DNA from: Rothia mucilaginosa ATCC 25296
Lineage (GTDB): Bacteria > Actinomycetota > Actinomycetes > Actinomycetales > Micrococcaceae
Length of the DNA: 64,000 nucleotides
Reading direction: 5' to 3'
Assembly (NCBI RefSeq): GCF_000175615.1
Contig: NZ_ACVO01000017.1
Span: forward strand, 124,001-188,000
The notes beneath the pieces are model-generated. The model had not been told where the DNA came from. It did no database searches and worked only from the letters and a program-made list of their open reading frames with translations. The translations under genes were made by a program, and so were the position numbers. Positions 26,589-34,881 of the stretch are shown here, piece by piece (positions within the stretch are counted from its first letter, which is position 1; each line of letters begins with the position of its first letter).

Positions 26589-27116
26589 CTACCACAGAGA
26601 ATACGCCGGAGCCGCCAACGCCACCAGCGCACCCAGAAGCATAAACGGGCCGAACGCAATGCGGGTGCTACCGCGCGCCTTCGTGAACAGCACCAGAGCC
26701 AAAGACACCAGACCACCGGCAAGGAACGTCACCAGCGACGCCCAGCCCAGATTCGCCCAGGACAGGTACCCGAGCACGCCGCCCAGAATGCCGGCAAGCT
26801 TCACATCCCCGCGGCCCAGCGCCCCAAAAGACAGGATACGCAGAAGCAGGTAGCAGAACCACAGCACCAGACCGGCACCAATCACACGCCAAATATCGGC
26901 GGGGCGACCGGCAAAAAGCAAAGACACCGGCAGTGCCGTGTAGGTGGCAATAGCCAAAGGAATCAGGATGCGGTGCGGCAGGCGGTGCTCCCGCACGTCA
27001 ATACGCCACAGCCGCAGGGCGCACCACAGGAAATACAGCAGGTAGCTGCCGAGCACCAGAGCGGCAATAACGGAGGCGCCTCCAGCGTTGTAGAGGCGGG
27101 AAAGCTCAGCGAGCAT
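26589..27116 (-). CDS. Prepilin peptidase (A24 family)
   Basis: A 175-residue membrane aspartyl protease that trims type IV prepilin-like signal peptides. The two catalytic aspartates are seen in WRIDVREHRLPHRI (about residue 40) and LGRGDVKLAG (about 103, the GxGD motif). Six or so hydrophobic helices follow the family pattern. The short form lacks the N-terminal methylase domain of PilD. No pilin, PilB or PilC gene is near, so its partners must lie elsewhere. It is downstream of the prenyl synthase, about 120 nt away. Confidence 0.88.
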   Translation of the reverse strand: MLAELSRLYNAGGASVIAALVLGSYLLYFLWCALRLWRIDVREHRLPHRILIPLAIATYTALPVSLLFAGRPADIWRVIGAGLVLWFCYLLLRILSFGALGRGDVKLAGILGGVLGYLSWANLGWASLVTFLAGGLVSLALVLFTKARGSTRIAFGPFMLLGALVALAAPAYSLW

Positions 27117-27238
27117 AGAACGTCCATTCTGTATTGCTGGAGGCTGTACTACCGGAGACTGCTAGCCAGGAACCAACTAGTCAGGAACCAGCCAGCCGGC
27201 CGAGAAACATGCACCGATGGCGCTAGGGCATCCAAGTC

Positions 27239-28048
27239 CTAGGAACCGAAACGGCGGGAACGGTTAGCGTAATCCCGCAGGGCACGCAGAAAATCAACGC
27301 GCGTGAAATCCGGCCACAGGGCGCGGCAGAAATAAAACTCAGAATACGCGCTCTGCCAGGTCATGAAACCGGACAGGCGCTGCTCACCCGAAGTGCGAAT
27401 CAGCAGGTCCGGGTCGGGCATATCGGCGGTGTACAGGTGCGAAGAAATATCCTCCACGCTCAACTGTTCGGCAAGCGAGTCCAAGGATGCCCCCTCAGCG
27501 GCGGCCTCACGCAGAACCGATCGGACCGCGTCTACAATCTCCTGGCGGCCGCCGTAACCGACCGCAATGTTCACGCGAACGCCGGGCAGGTGCGCAGTCT
27601 GCTCAATCGCCCAGTCCAGGCGCTCGTGCAGCTGGCGAGGAATCAGATCAATATTGCCGATAGCGCGCACCGGACCGCAGGCGGACTCCACCAGACGCAC
27701 CAGAAACGCATCAATCACAGCGACCAGACCGGTCAGCTCCTTCTCGGGGCGCTTCAGGTTCTCAGTGGAGAGCATGTACAGGCTCACCTGCGGAATCGAC
27801 AGCTCAGTACACCAGGCCAGAAAATCAATAATTCGCTCCGCACCGGCGGCGTGGCCCTCACGGGTGCTTAAGCCGCGCTGAGCCGCCCAGCGGCGGTTAC
27901 CGTCCACCAACACTCCAATATGTGCCGGCAGGGATTCGGGGCTCAGCGAGCGCGCCAGAGCCTGCTCATAGACGGTAGGCTCAGTGACAGTGCCGGGGTT
28001 GCTGGCGTGGCCGTGCACAGTAATCACGGGCAGGGCGTTGGCGCTCAT
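27239..28048 (-). CDS. Cis-prenyl (Z-isoprenyl) diphosphate synthase, short-chain type
   Basis: Cis-prenyltransferase of the UppS family, making carrier-lipid precursors. The active-site aspartate is in VDGNRRWAAQRG (about residue 50), then GAERIIDFL, YMLSTEN, RTSGEQRLSGF (about 219) and YSEFYF (about 235). The VDGNRRWA version, instead of MDGNGRWA, is like Rv1086 of M. tuberculosis, a Z-farnesyl diphosphate synthase, so the product may be short. The gene order prenyl synthase-mca-greA also matches that locus. The start is the ATG at 28048 after GAGG. A second, long-chain synthase would be expected elsewhere. Confidence 0.93.
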   Translation of the reverse strand: MSANALPVITVHGHASNPGTVTEPTVYEQALARSLSPESLPAHIGVLVDGNRRWAAQRGLSTREGHAAGAERIIDFLAWCTELSIPQVSLYMLSTENLKRPEKELTGLVAVIDAFLVRLVESACGPVRAIGNIDLIPRQLHERLDWAIEQTAHLPGVRVNIAVGYGGRQEIVDAVRSVLREAAAEGASLDSLAEQLSVEDISSHLYTADMPDPDLLIRTSGEQRLSGFMTWQSAYSEFYFCRALWPDFTRVDFLRALRDYANRSRRFGS

Positions 28049-28253
28049 AGCTCATACCTCATTCGGCTGTCGTGGCAGATAATTCAGCGGGCTCATAACG
28101 AAAGAGTCCAAGCTCTTATTCTACGCCGCCGCGCCGTACCTTCGCGGCAATCGGCATCACGGTTGGGCTGAGAATCGGCTCAAAATTTGTGGCATCTGAT
28201 GGCGGCATTCAGGGTTGCGTACAGGGGCTGCACGCATCGCGCGCCTAAGAATG

Positions 28254-28301
28254 GATGATGCCCTTCACCTACAACTCATATCGTGGGTGAAGGGCATCAT
28301 T
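28254..28301 (-). terminator. Hairpin between mca and the prenyl synthase gene
   Basis: Stem GATGATGCCCTTCACC...GGTGAAGGGCATCATT, just after the mca stop on the minus strand. No T run follows on that strand, so it may be an mRNA-processing or weak termination structure. Confidence 0.6.
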
Positions 28302-28328
28302 GTAACGCGCGGGGCGATGCACCCCAGC

Positions 28329-29300
28329 CTAGATAACGTAGTAGTCGCTCAGGCCCTCGTCCAGGCTAGATTCGGGCAGCTGAACCTCAGTATGCGAGGC
28401 GGCCAGCGTGTAGTCCTCCCAGGGCCAAATGTCCTTCAGCTGTTCACTGGGAACGGCGAAGAACACGCCGTTCGGGTCCACCTGCGAGGCGTGCGCGCGC
28501 AAGGCCTGATCGCGCTGCTCAAAGTGATCGGTCACCAGGATGCGGGTCGTAGTCTCGTGGCGAGGCGCCTCACCCGAGGAGGCGCGGTGCGCGAGGTTCT
28601 CAATCCAGCCGCTCAGCAGGCTCTCACCGTGCGTATCGAGCAGATGCTCGTGCAGGGCTAGGGTGCGTTCGGGGTTGAATGCGCGGTCGTAATAGAGCTT
28701 CAGCGGGGTCCAGGGCTCGCCCTCACCCACGTACGCTTCGGGGTCGCCTGCCTTCTCGAATGCTTCCACGGCAACCTTGTGGGTCATGATGTGGTCGGGG
28801 TGCGGGTAGCCGCCGATTTCGTCATAGGTGATGATGATGTGCGGGCGGTACTCACGCACCAGACGCACGAGCGGCGCGGCGGCACGGTCCAGGGGCATGG
28901 TGCCAAAGCTACCGAAGGGAAGCGGCGGCATCGGGTCGCCTTCGGGCAGACCCGAGTCGAAGAAGCCAATCCAGCGGTGTTCAATACCCATAATCTCGCG
29001 GGCAGCCGCCATCTCAGCGCGGCGCAGACCCGGCAGGTCACGGTGCGCACGCGGGCTCTTATCAATCTCCTCATTCAGGATGTCACCGCGCTCGCCGCCG
29101 GTCATCGTCGCCACCATGAAGCGGGCGCCACGGGCAATATACGCCGAGGCGGTACCGGCGCCCTTGGAGGACTCGTCGTCCGGGTGGGCGTGCACCGCGA
29201 GGATGCGCAGACCGGTGTAGTCCTCCTCCAGCGGTTTGAGGGAGTCCATGGGAGGGTGAGTCGGCAGGTTTGCCTTCAGCTGTTCAATGGCTTCGCTCAC
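28329..29300 (-). CDS. mca: Mycothiol S-conjugate amidase
   Basis: Zinc amidase that cleaves mycothiol conjugates, detoxifying electrophiles and drugs; mycothiol is the actinobacterial thiol. The zinc site is LAVHAHPDDESSKGAG (about residue 35) and GYPHPDHIMTHK (about 160). GERGDILNEEI and HRWIGFFDSGLPEGDP also match the Mca/MshB family. The 323 residues and the ESSLDEGL end fit Mca better than MshB. The start is the GTG at 29300 with AAAGGAG 7 nt upstream. It is divergent from greA, as Rv1082/Rv1080c in mycobacteria. Confidence 0.95.
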   Translation of the reverse strand: MSEAIEQLKANLPTHPPMDSLKPLEEDYTGLRILAVHAHPDDESSKGAGTASAYIARGARFMVATMTGGERGDILNEEIDKSPRAHRDLPGLRRAEMAAAREIMGIEHRWIGFFDSGLPEGDPMPPLPFGSFGTMPLDRAAAPLVRLVREYRPHIIITYDEIGGYPHPDHIMTHKVAVEAFEKAGDPEAYVGEGEPWTPLKLYYDRAFNPERTLALHEHLLDTHGESLLSGWIENLAHRASSGEAPRHETTTRILVTDHFEQRDQALRAHASQVDPNGVFFAVPSEQLKDIWPWEDYTLAASHTEVQLPESSLDEGLSDYYVI

Positions 29301-29719
29301 GGTGGTCTCCTTTAGGTGATGCGCCAGGGGGTCGATGATGTGTCTGTGACTCGCGAATACGAGCGCTACACGGCAGAAATTTTACGGTTGTAGCTTCTCG
29401 TATGATACCCAAGGATAGCGCCGGTGCACTAGCGCAGATGACGCCGTGTGACGTCGTGAAACGTGCCGTCATATCAGCAGATTCACGGGCATGAAACAGG
29501 CTGATGCTGGCGGAGTGTTCAGCTACCGGCGTGCGTACCGACGAAGATGCGTTCAGAGGGGAAGATACGACCGGCATAACAGCCGAAAATCCTCCGGTGC
29601 TCTAGAATAGGTCTGTTGATTCATTCCGTTACCGGCACCGCCGCGCATTGAACGCGGCACGCGGTAGCGGGTTTATTCGTTTCGCACCGGCAGAGCCGGC
29701 GCATAAGCAAAGGACACGC
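29301..29719. other. Divergent intergenic region mca / greA
   Basis: About 420 bp with no supported gene. A -10-like TAGAAT at 29603-29608 on the + strand could start a greA message with a leader of about 110 nt. A 97-codon minus frame ending at 29284 overlaps the mca start in another frame and is most likely chance. Confidence 0.45.
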
Positions 29720-30217
29720 ATGGCTGAAAACACCGGTGCATGGCTCACTCAGGACGCCTTCGACCGCCTCACTCAGGAGCTGGAGCACCTCTCCGGCCCG
29801 TACCGCCAGGAAATCGTTGACCGCATCGCGCAGGCACGCGATGAGGGCGACCTCCGCGAGAACGGCGGCTACCACGCGGCACGCGACGAGCAGGCTAAGA
29901 ACGAGGCGCGCATCAAGCAGCTCAAGCACCTGCTCGAAACCGCACAGATTGGTGAGGCGCCCGTTGATGACGGCGTGGTAAGCCACGGCATGGTCATCGA
30001 GGCTGAGGTTGCAGGCCGCACCCTGAAGTTCCTGCTCGGCTCCCGCGAAATTGAGGACACCCTCCCTGCCGGCACCGACCTGAAGGTCTTCTCCGAGAAG
30101 TCCCCGCTGGGCGCAGCAATTATGGGCGCTAAGCAGGGTGACGAGGTCACCTACCAGGCACCCAACGGCAACGATCTGGTGGCTAAGATCATTTCAGTCA
30201 CCCCGTTCCAGGGCTAA
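29720..30217 (+). CDS. greA: Transcription elongation factor GreA
   Basis: Factor that enters the RNA polymerase secondary channel and stimulates transcript cleavage to rescue backtracked complexes. The N-terminal coiled coil carries the acidic tip QARDEGDLRENGGYHAARDEQ-type block (about residues 33-55). The C-terminal FKBP-like domain includes SPLGAAIMGAKQGDEV. Length is 165 residues, normal. The ATG at 29720 has AAAGGA 5 nt upstream. A terminator hairpin follows. Confidence 0.97.
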   Translation: MAENTGAWLTQDAFDRLTQELEHLSGPYRQEIVDRIAQARDEGDLRENGGYHAARDEQAKNEARIKQLKHLLETAQIGEAPVDDGVVSHGMVIEAEVAGRTLKFLLGSREIEDTLPAGTDLKVFSEKSPLGAAIMGAKQGDEVTYQAPNGNDLVAKIISVTPFQG

Positions 30218-30244
30218 GCTCTGGGCGCAAAAGGTTTCAGGTGA

Positions 30245-30276
30245 AAACTCGGGCTACTCGTATAGTCCGGGTTTTT
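30245..30276 (+). terminator. Terminator downstream of greA
   Basis: Stem AACTCGGGCTA / TAGTCCGGGTT with a small loop, followed by T5, 28 nt after greA. Confidence 0.75.
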
Positions 30277-30363
30277 ATGTAACCGTTATAGCCCACCTTC
30301 AAGTGCCCGCTCCCCTGGCCGTTTCGGGCGTATCCCTTGCAATATCCCCTCCTAAGGAAAACT

Positions 30364-30699
30364 ATGGAACCTGTAGCTTTTGACGATATTCCCCTCGAGA
30401 TTTTTCTGGAGGATATTATGGACCTCACCCGGCTGTTTCCGGAGGATTTTCCTGCGGAATTCGCTAAAATGGCCGCACGTATCGGGGTGGAGAAACAGCA
30501 CCTGTTCATTACAGACTTCATCGAAGACACCCGGGAACATGTGGTAGAGCACTATCTGGGGTATGTCTTTGATGCGCTCAACCGCAGAATGTACCAGTAC
30601 GAGATTCGGGGCGGGAACAAGCTCTATCTTAAGGAAGTCCCGGTGGAGGACCTCACTGTACGCGATACGTACAGTGTGAAGGTTCTTGACCTGCTCTAG
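30364..30699 (+). CDS. Hypothetical protein, small and acidic
   Basis: A 111-residue protein I do not recognise. It is rich in Glu and Asp, has no membrane segment or signal peptide, and looks mostly helical in the first half (FLEDIMDLTRLFPEDF, EFAKMAARIGVEKQ). The end is beta-like (MYQYEIRGGNKLYLKEV). It has AAGGA 5 nt before its ATG and a codon pattern like its neighbours, so it is probably a real gene. It lies between greA and the converging ilvA. No cysteines or obvious catalytic motif. Confidence 0.65.
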   Translation: MEPVAFDDIPLEIFLEDIMDLTRLFPEDFPAEFAKMAARIGVEKQHLFITDFIEDTREHVVEHYLGYVFDALNRRMYQYEIRGGNKLYLKEVPVEDLTVRDTYSVKVLDLL

Positions 30700-30803
30700 T
30701 ACGGCGGCACCCGGGCAGGATGCAAGCCCCGCCCCGTTGCAGCACCGACAGGGTCACAACGGTACCGGTTGGTATAGTGCGGGGGCTGCCCACGTTCTGG
30801 TCT

Positions 30804-32057
30804 TTAGTAGACGATGATGGGCTTAAAACCCTCATCCTCCAGGGCAGAAATAACCTGGCGGCAATGCTCCACGCCCTTGGTCTCCATGTCGATCGTAATC
30901 GACACGTCACCCATGGAGAGCGAGCCACCCACGCGGGTGTGGTCCACGCCGGTCACGTTCGCGTCGTTCTCAGAGATGATGCGGGAGATGGTCGCCAGCT
31001 CACCCGGGCGGTCAGAAAGCATCATCTTCACGGTCATGTAGCGGCCAGCCGCAGACAGACCGCGCTGAATCACCTTCAGCATCAGCATCGGGTCAATATT
31101 ACCGCCGGAGAGCACACACACGACCGTACCCAGGTCGCCGTACTCTTCCTTCAGCTTGCCGTTCATCAGCGCCGCCACGGGCACCGAACCGGCAGGCTCC
31201 ACCACAAGCTTGTTACGTTCCATCAGGAAGATCAGGGCGCGAGCAATATCGTCTTCGCTCACGGTCGCCACGTCATCCACCAGCTCCTTGATGATGGAGA
31301 AAGGCATCTGGCCGGGGCGGCCCACCGCAATACCGTCAGCGATGGTGGAAACCTTCTTCAACGGCACCAGAGCATCCGCTGCCAGCGACAGCGGGTACGC
31401 CGCCGCGTGCTCCGCCTGAACACCAATAATCTTGATCTTCTTGCCGAGCTTCTGCTCCTTCGCACGGATAGCAGCGGACAGGCCAGCCAGCAGACCGCCG
31501 CCGCCAACACCCACAATCACGGTGTCAACGTCCGGAACCTGCTCCAGGATTTCCAGACCAATCGTGCCCTGACCGGCAATAATGTCTTCATTGTCGAAGG
31601 GGTGCACGAACACCGCGCCGGTCTCTTCGGCATAGCGCTTCGCCTCCGCCAGAGCCTCATCCACGGTCACACCGTGCAACTCAACCTCAGCACCGTGATC
31701 ACGGGTCGCGGTAATCTTCGGCAGCGCCGCACCCAGCGGCATGTAAATACGGGCCTTAATGCCCAGACGGTCAGCCGCCAGAGCCACGCCCTGAGCGTGG
31801 TTACCCGCGCTCGCCGCCACGACGCCGCGCTTCTTCTCCTCCTCGGAGAGCTTCGCCATGCGCACGTACGCACCGCGCACTTTGAAGGAACCGGCACGCT
31901 GCAGGTTCTCACACTTGAAGAAAACCTCTGAACCGAGGCGCTGGCTTAGCGCACGCGAATGAGCGACGGGGGTGCGTTCAATAACGCCTTCGAGCAGCTC
32001 TGCAGCACGTTCAATGTCGGTGAGGGTCACGGGCAGGGAGTCGAGATCTACGCTCAC
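30804..32057 (-). CDS. ilvA: Threonine ammonia-lyase (biosynthetic threonine deaminase)
   Basis: PLP enzyme that turns threonine into 2-oxobutanoate, first step of isoleucine synthesis. The PLP lysine is in AGSFKVRGAYVRM (about residue 52), the glycine loop is VGVGGGGLLAGLSAAI (about 178), and VCVLSGGNIDP is near 310. The C-terminus carries a single ACT domain (about 335-417; DRPGELATISRIISEN), so it may be short-form and regulated differently from E. coli IlvA, which has two. I chose the GTG at 32057 behind GGAAAC; an upstream frame lacks coding features. Confidence 0.95.
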   Translation of the reverse strand: MSVDLDSLPVTLTDIERAAELLEGVIERTPVAHSRALSQRLGSEVFFKCENLQRAGSFKVRGAYVRMAKLSEEEKKRGVVAASAGNHAQGVALAADRLGIKARIYMPLGAALPKITATRDHGAEVELHGVTVDEALAEAKRYAEETGAVFVHPFDNEDIIAGQGTIGLEILEQVPDVDTVIVGVGGGGLLAGLSAAIRAKEQKLGKKIKIIGVQAEHAAAYPLSLAADALVPLKKVSTIADGIAVGRPGQMPFSIIKELVDDVATVSEDDIARALIFLMERNKLVVEPAGSVPVAALMNGKLKEEYGDLGTVVCVLSGGNIDPMLMLKVIQRGLSAAGRYMTVKMMLSDRPGELATISRIISENDANVTGVDHTRVGGSLSMGDVSITIDMETKGVEHCRQVISALEDEGFKPIIVY

Positions 32058-32168
32058 GAGGTTTCCATTCTGAAGGTACGTATTCTGGCGGCACCTAACC
32101 CCACACGCTGAAAGGCGCGCGGTGGCACAGTGCACACTCCATTTTAGAGGATGCACCGGCATAAAGCA

Positions 32169-32213
32169 GGGGCCATCCCCGCACTCTCAGCAGATAGTGC
32201 AAGAACGGCCCCC
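32169..32213 (-). terminator. Hairpin downstream of the AI-2E family gene
   Basis: On the minus strand GGGGGCC...TTGCACT pairs with AGTGC...GGCCCC, 54 nt past the permease stop. Bulged, so moderate. Confidence 0.5.
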
Positions 32214-32267
32214 GATCTAGGTTATGTGCGAGTGTCTAGCCCACGGTTAATCACAATGAACTGAGTT

Positions 32268-33494
32268 CTAAGCCTTCTCAGATTCCTTAGATTCTTCAGA
32301 GCTTTCGGAAGTCTTAGCTTCCTTCGCCTTTTCAGACTCTTCAGCCTTCTTACGGCGTTCCAGCTCATGCGGGAAGAGGAACTCCTCCTCACGAGGCGCC
32401 TCCTTCTCCCAGTCACGATTCGCCAGATAACGCACCACCGCGTTGACCACAGCCAGAGTCGGCACGGCGAACAGAGCACCCACCGCACCAAAAATCATGG
32501 AGCCACCAGCCACCGAGAAAATAACCGCCAGCGGGTGCAGGGAGACAGCCTTACCCATAATGAGCGGCTGCAGAATGTGGGATTCGAGCTGCTGAACCAG
32601 CAGAACAATACCGAGCATAATCAGCGCCTGTACCGGGCCCAGAGCAACCAGCGCCAGCAGCACAGCCACAGCACCGGAAATGAGGGCACCAATCACCGGA
32701 ACGAAGGAACCGAGGAAGACCAACACACCCAGCGGGATAGCCAGCGGAACACCCAGAATTGCGGCACCAACACCGATGCCGATAGCGTCAATAGCCGCCA
32801 CCAGAATCTGAACGCGCACGTACGCACCCAGGGACTTCCAGCCCGCGCGACCCGCACCGTTGACCGCGGCACGCGCGTCCTTCGGGAAGAGGCGGGTGAC
32901 GAACAGCCAGATACGCTCACCCTCCATCAGGAAGAAAACCAGGGTAAACAGGGTCAGCAGGGTACCGGTCGCAACCTCAGCCGCAGTCGAACCCACCTGA
33001 GACACACCGTGCAGCACGGAGCTGGGGTTATTAGTTACAGCGCTCTCCATCTGATCCAACAGCTGGTTCATCTGGTCGGCGCCGAACTCGTAGCCGAGGT
33101 TCTTCAGCCAACCAATCAGCTGCTGGTAGCCCTGCACCGCCTTATCCGCCATGGACACAAAACCGCGCAGAATCTGCTGACCGGTCAGCGAAATAATACC
33201 GGCGAGCACCAGGATCATACCGATTTCGGCAATAGCCGCCGCGCCACCTGCACGAACACCCTTCTTACGCAGAAGCATCACGGCGGGGCTCAGCAGAGCC
33301 GCCAGAAGCAAAGCCACCAGAAGAGAAATAACCAGCAGGGAGACGTGCCCCAGCCCCTTCCAAAGGATCCACCCGGCACCGGCAATCATAATGATGCGCC
33401 ACGCCCAAGCACCGGCAACTTCCATGGCAAAAGGAACCCGGTAGCCGCGCTCCTCCTCGGCTACATGCTCTTCTGCAACAGGTGTAATTTTCAC
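32268..33494 (-). CDS. AI-2E family transporter (DUF20 permease)
   Basis: A 408-residue membrane protein. The family has eight helices and includes TqsA/PerM-like exporters. Features are the opening helices after residue 25, a long soluble loop (about 120-165), AAIDAIGIGVGAAILGVPLAIPLG, FVPVIGALISGAVAVLLAL and the final HPLAVIFSVAGGSMIFGAVGALFAVPTLAVV. The last 45 residues are a charged Lys/Glu-rich tail. The GTG start has GGAGAC upstream. Despite the family name, export of autoinducer-2 is not shown; substrate unknown. Confidence 0.92.
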   Translation of the reverse strand: MKITPVAEEHVAEEERGYRVPFAMEVAGAWAWRIIMIAGAGWILWKGLGHVSLLVISLLVALLLAALLSPAVMLLRKKGVRAGGAAAIAEIGMILVLAGIISLTGQQILRGFVSMADKAVQGYQQLIGWLKNLGYEFGADQMNQLLDQMESAVTNNPSSVLHGVSQVGSTAAEVATGTLLTLFTLVFFLMEGERIWLFVTRLFPKDARAAVNGAGRAGWKSLGAYVRVQILVAAIDAIGIGVGAAILGVPLAIPLGVLVFLGSFVPVIGALISGAVAVLLALVALGPVQALIMLGIVLLVQQLESHILQPLIMGKAVSLHPLAVIFSVAGGSMIFGAVGALFAVPTLAVVNAVVRYLANRDWEKEAPREEEFLFPHELERRKKAEESEKAKEAKTSESSEESKESEKA

Positions 33495-33625
33495 GGTGTC
33501 TCCAAATCGTTATCGGTGTCGCACTCGTGCGGGACAGCTTCGACTGTCCCAGCGGAGGCGGTGTGTGGTGTTGTTATTGTGTGCTCTCCCCCGTGCCTCA
33601 ATACAGCAGGGAAGTAAAGCGGCAA

Positions 33626-33656
33626 AGGCGGCGGCACCATCACGGTACCGCCGCCT
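33626..33656 (-). terminator. Terminator of the Bax-inhibitor-like gene
   Basis: AGGCGGCGGCACC / GGTACCGCCGCCT with a five-base loop and a single mismatch, 11 nt past the gene's stop on the minus strand. Confidence 0.7.
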
Positions 33657-33666
33657 CAAGTGAGCT

Positions 33667-34686
33667 TTAGTCGTTGCTAAAGATGCTTGCCAGGTACATG
33701 AGAACACGCAGGATCTCAACGTACAGCCAGACCAGAGAAGCGGTCAGGCCGAAAGCAAGGCGCCAAGACTCACGCTCGGGCAGGCCAGCCTCCACAGCCT
33801 CGGAGGTGGTAGTGAAGTCCAGCAGCAGCGAGTAGGTTGCCAGCGCAACAGCGAACAGGCCAACCACCAGGCCCAGCGGGATACCACCGATGGAGAAGCT
33901 GTTCAGCGAGGAACCGAAGATACCCGCACCCAGGATCGAGATGAGGCCGTACGCCATGTAACCAATAGCGCCAATCATGAAGATCTTGTTGAGCTTAGGA
34001 GTTGCGCGCAGCTTGCCGTTCGCGAACAGAGCCAGGGTGGTACCTGCCACCACGAGGGTTGCCAGAACAGCCTGAATTGCCACGCCGGGGTAGCGCATGT
34101 CCACAACAGCGGACAGGCCACCGAGCAGCAGACCTTCCATGAGCGCGTAGGTCATGACCAGAATCGGGGAAACCTTCTTCTTGAAGGAGTTCACCAGACC
34201 CAGGACCAGACCGCCAACCAGGCCCAGGAGCATCAGCACCGGTGCATTCCATGCAACGGCGGCACCGACAGCGACCAGGCCCAGGTTGATGCCGGTCTTA
34301 ACCATGACATCGTTCATGGTCAGGCGCTCACCGGCGGGGATGGGCTCCGAGTAGGTGGGGGCCGCTACGCCGTAGTCAGCCTCACCGTACGGCTGGCCGT
34401 ACTGTGCCTGCTGACCGTACTGGGGCTGGCCATACTGCTGGCCGTACTGTGCCTGCTGACCATACTGGGGCTGGCCGTAGGTGTTCTGACCGTAGCCCTG
34501 CTGGTCATACTGCTGCTGACCGTACTGACCGTACGACTGCTGACCGTACTGGCCATAGGTCTGCTGCTGACCGTACTGTGCCTGCTGGTTGGCCTGCTGA
34601 GGCTGTGCACCAAAACGACCGAAACGAGAGTCGCCCTGCGTGACGTTCTTCGTCATTGAATTCAGAAGCGGGTTTCCCGCCATCAT
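33667..34686 (-). CDS. Bax inhibitor-1/YccA family membrane protein with a YGQ-rich N-terminal tail
   Basis: A 339-residue protein. Residues 25-105 are a low-complexity tail made of Gln, Tyr and Gly in repeated QYGQQ / YGQPQYGQQ units. The rest is a seven-helix BI-1 domain starting near TMNDVMVKTG (about 125). ESWRLAFGLTASLVWLYVEILR and MYLASIFSND end it, as in other actinobacterial members. The family is proposed to leak calcium or protons; here that is only a family-level inference. The repetitive tail is encoded by CAG/CAA, TAC and GGC-type triplets and may vary in length between strains. Start is the ATG at 34686 after GGAGAG. Confidence 0.88.
   Translation of the reverse strand: MMAGNPLLNSMTKNVTQGDSRFGRFGAQPQQANQQAQYGQQQTYGQYGQQSYGQYGQQQYDQQGYGQNTYGQPQYGQQAQYGQQYGQPQYGQQAQYGQPYGEADYGVAAPTYSEPIPAGERLTMNDVMVKTGINLGLVAVGAAVAWNAPVLMLLGLVGGLVLGLVNSFKKKVSPILVMTYALMEGLLLGGLSAVVDMRYPGVAIQAVLATLVVAGTTLALFANGKLRATPKLNKIFMIGAIGYMAYGLISILGAGIFGSSLNSFSIGGIPLGLVVGLFAVALATYSLLLDFTTTSEAVEAGLPERESWRLAFGLTASLVWLYVEILRVLMYLASIFSND
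34373..34613 (-). repeat. Degenerate coding repeats for the YGQ tail
   Basis: Units of 15-24 bp encoding YGQQ or YGQPQYGQQAQ recur across this stretch, all in frame with the Bax-inhibitor-like gene. Confidence 0.85.
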
Positions 34687-34881
34687 GCTCTCCTTAAAAC
34701 GGGTACAAAACTAATTCTGTTAATTCTATCGGATACATTCTGCGCTCACGGGCGCTGTTCGTTACCAGCAAGGGCTTCTAGCGACCTTGCCAGAATATTT
34801 CAGGGCGGTGTTTACCTAAGGTTCACCCAGGCCCACACCGTCCCGCACGCAAACGCTTCTGCGCACCTCTTTGTGAAGCCT

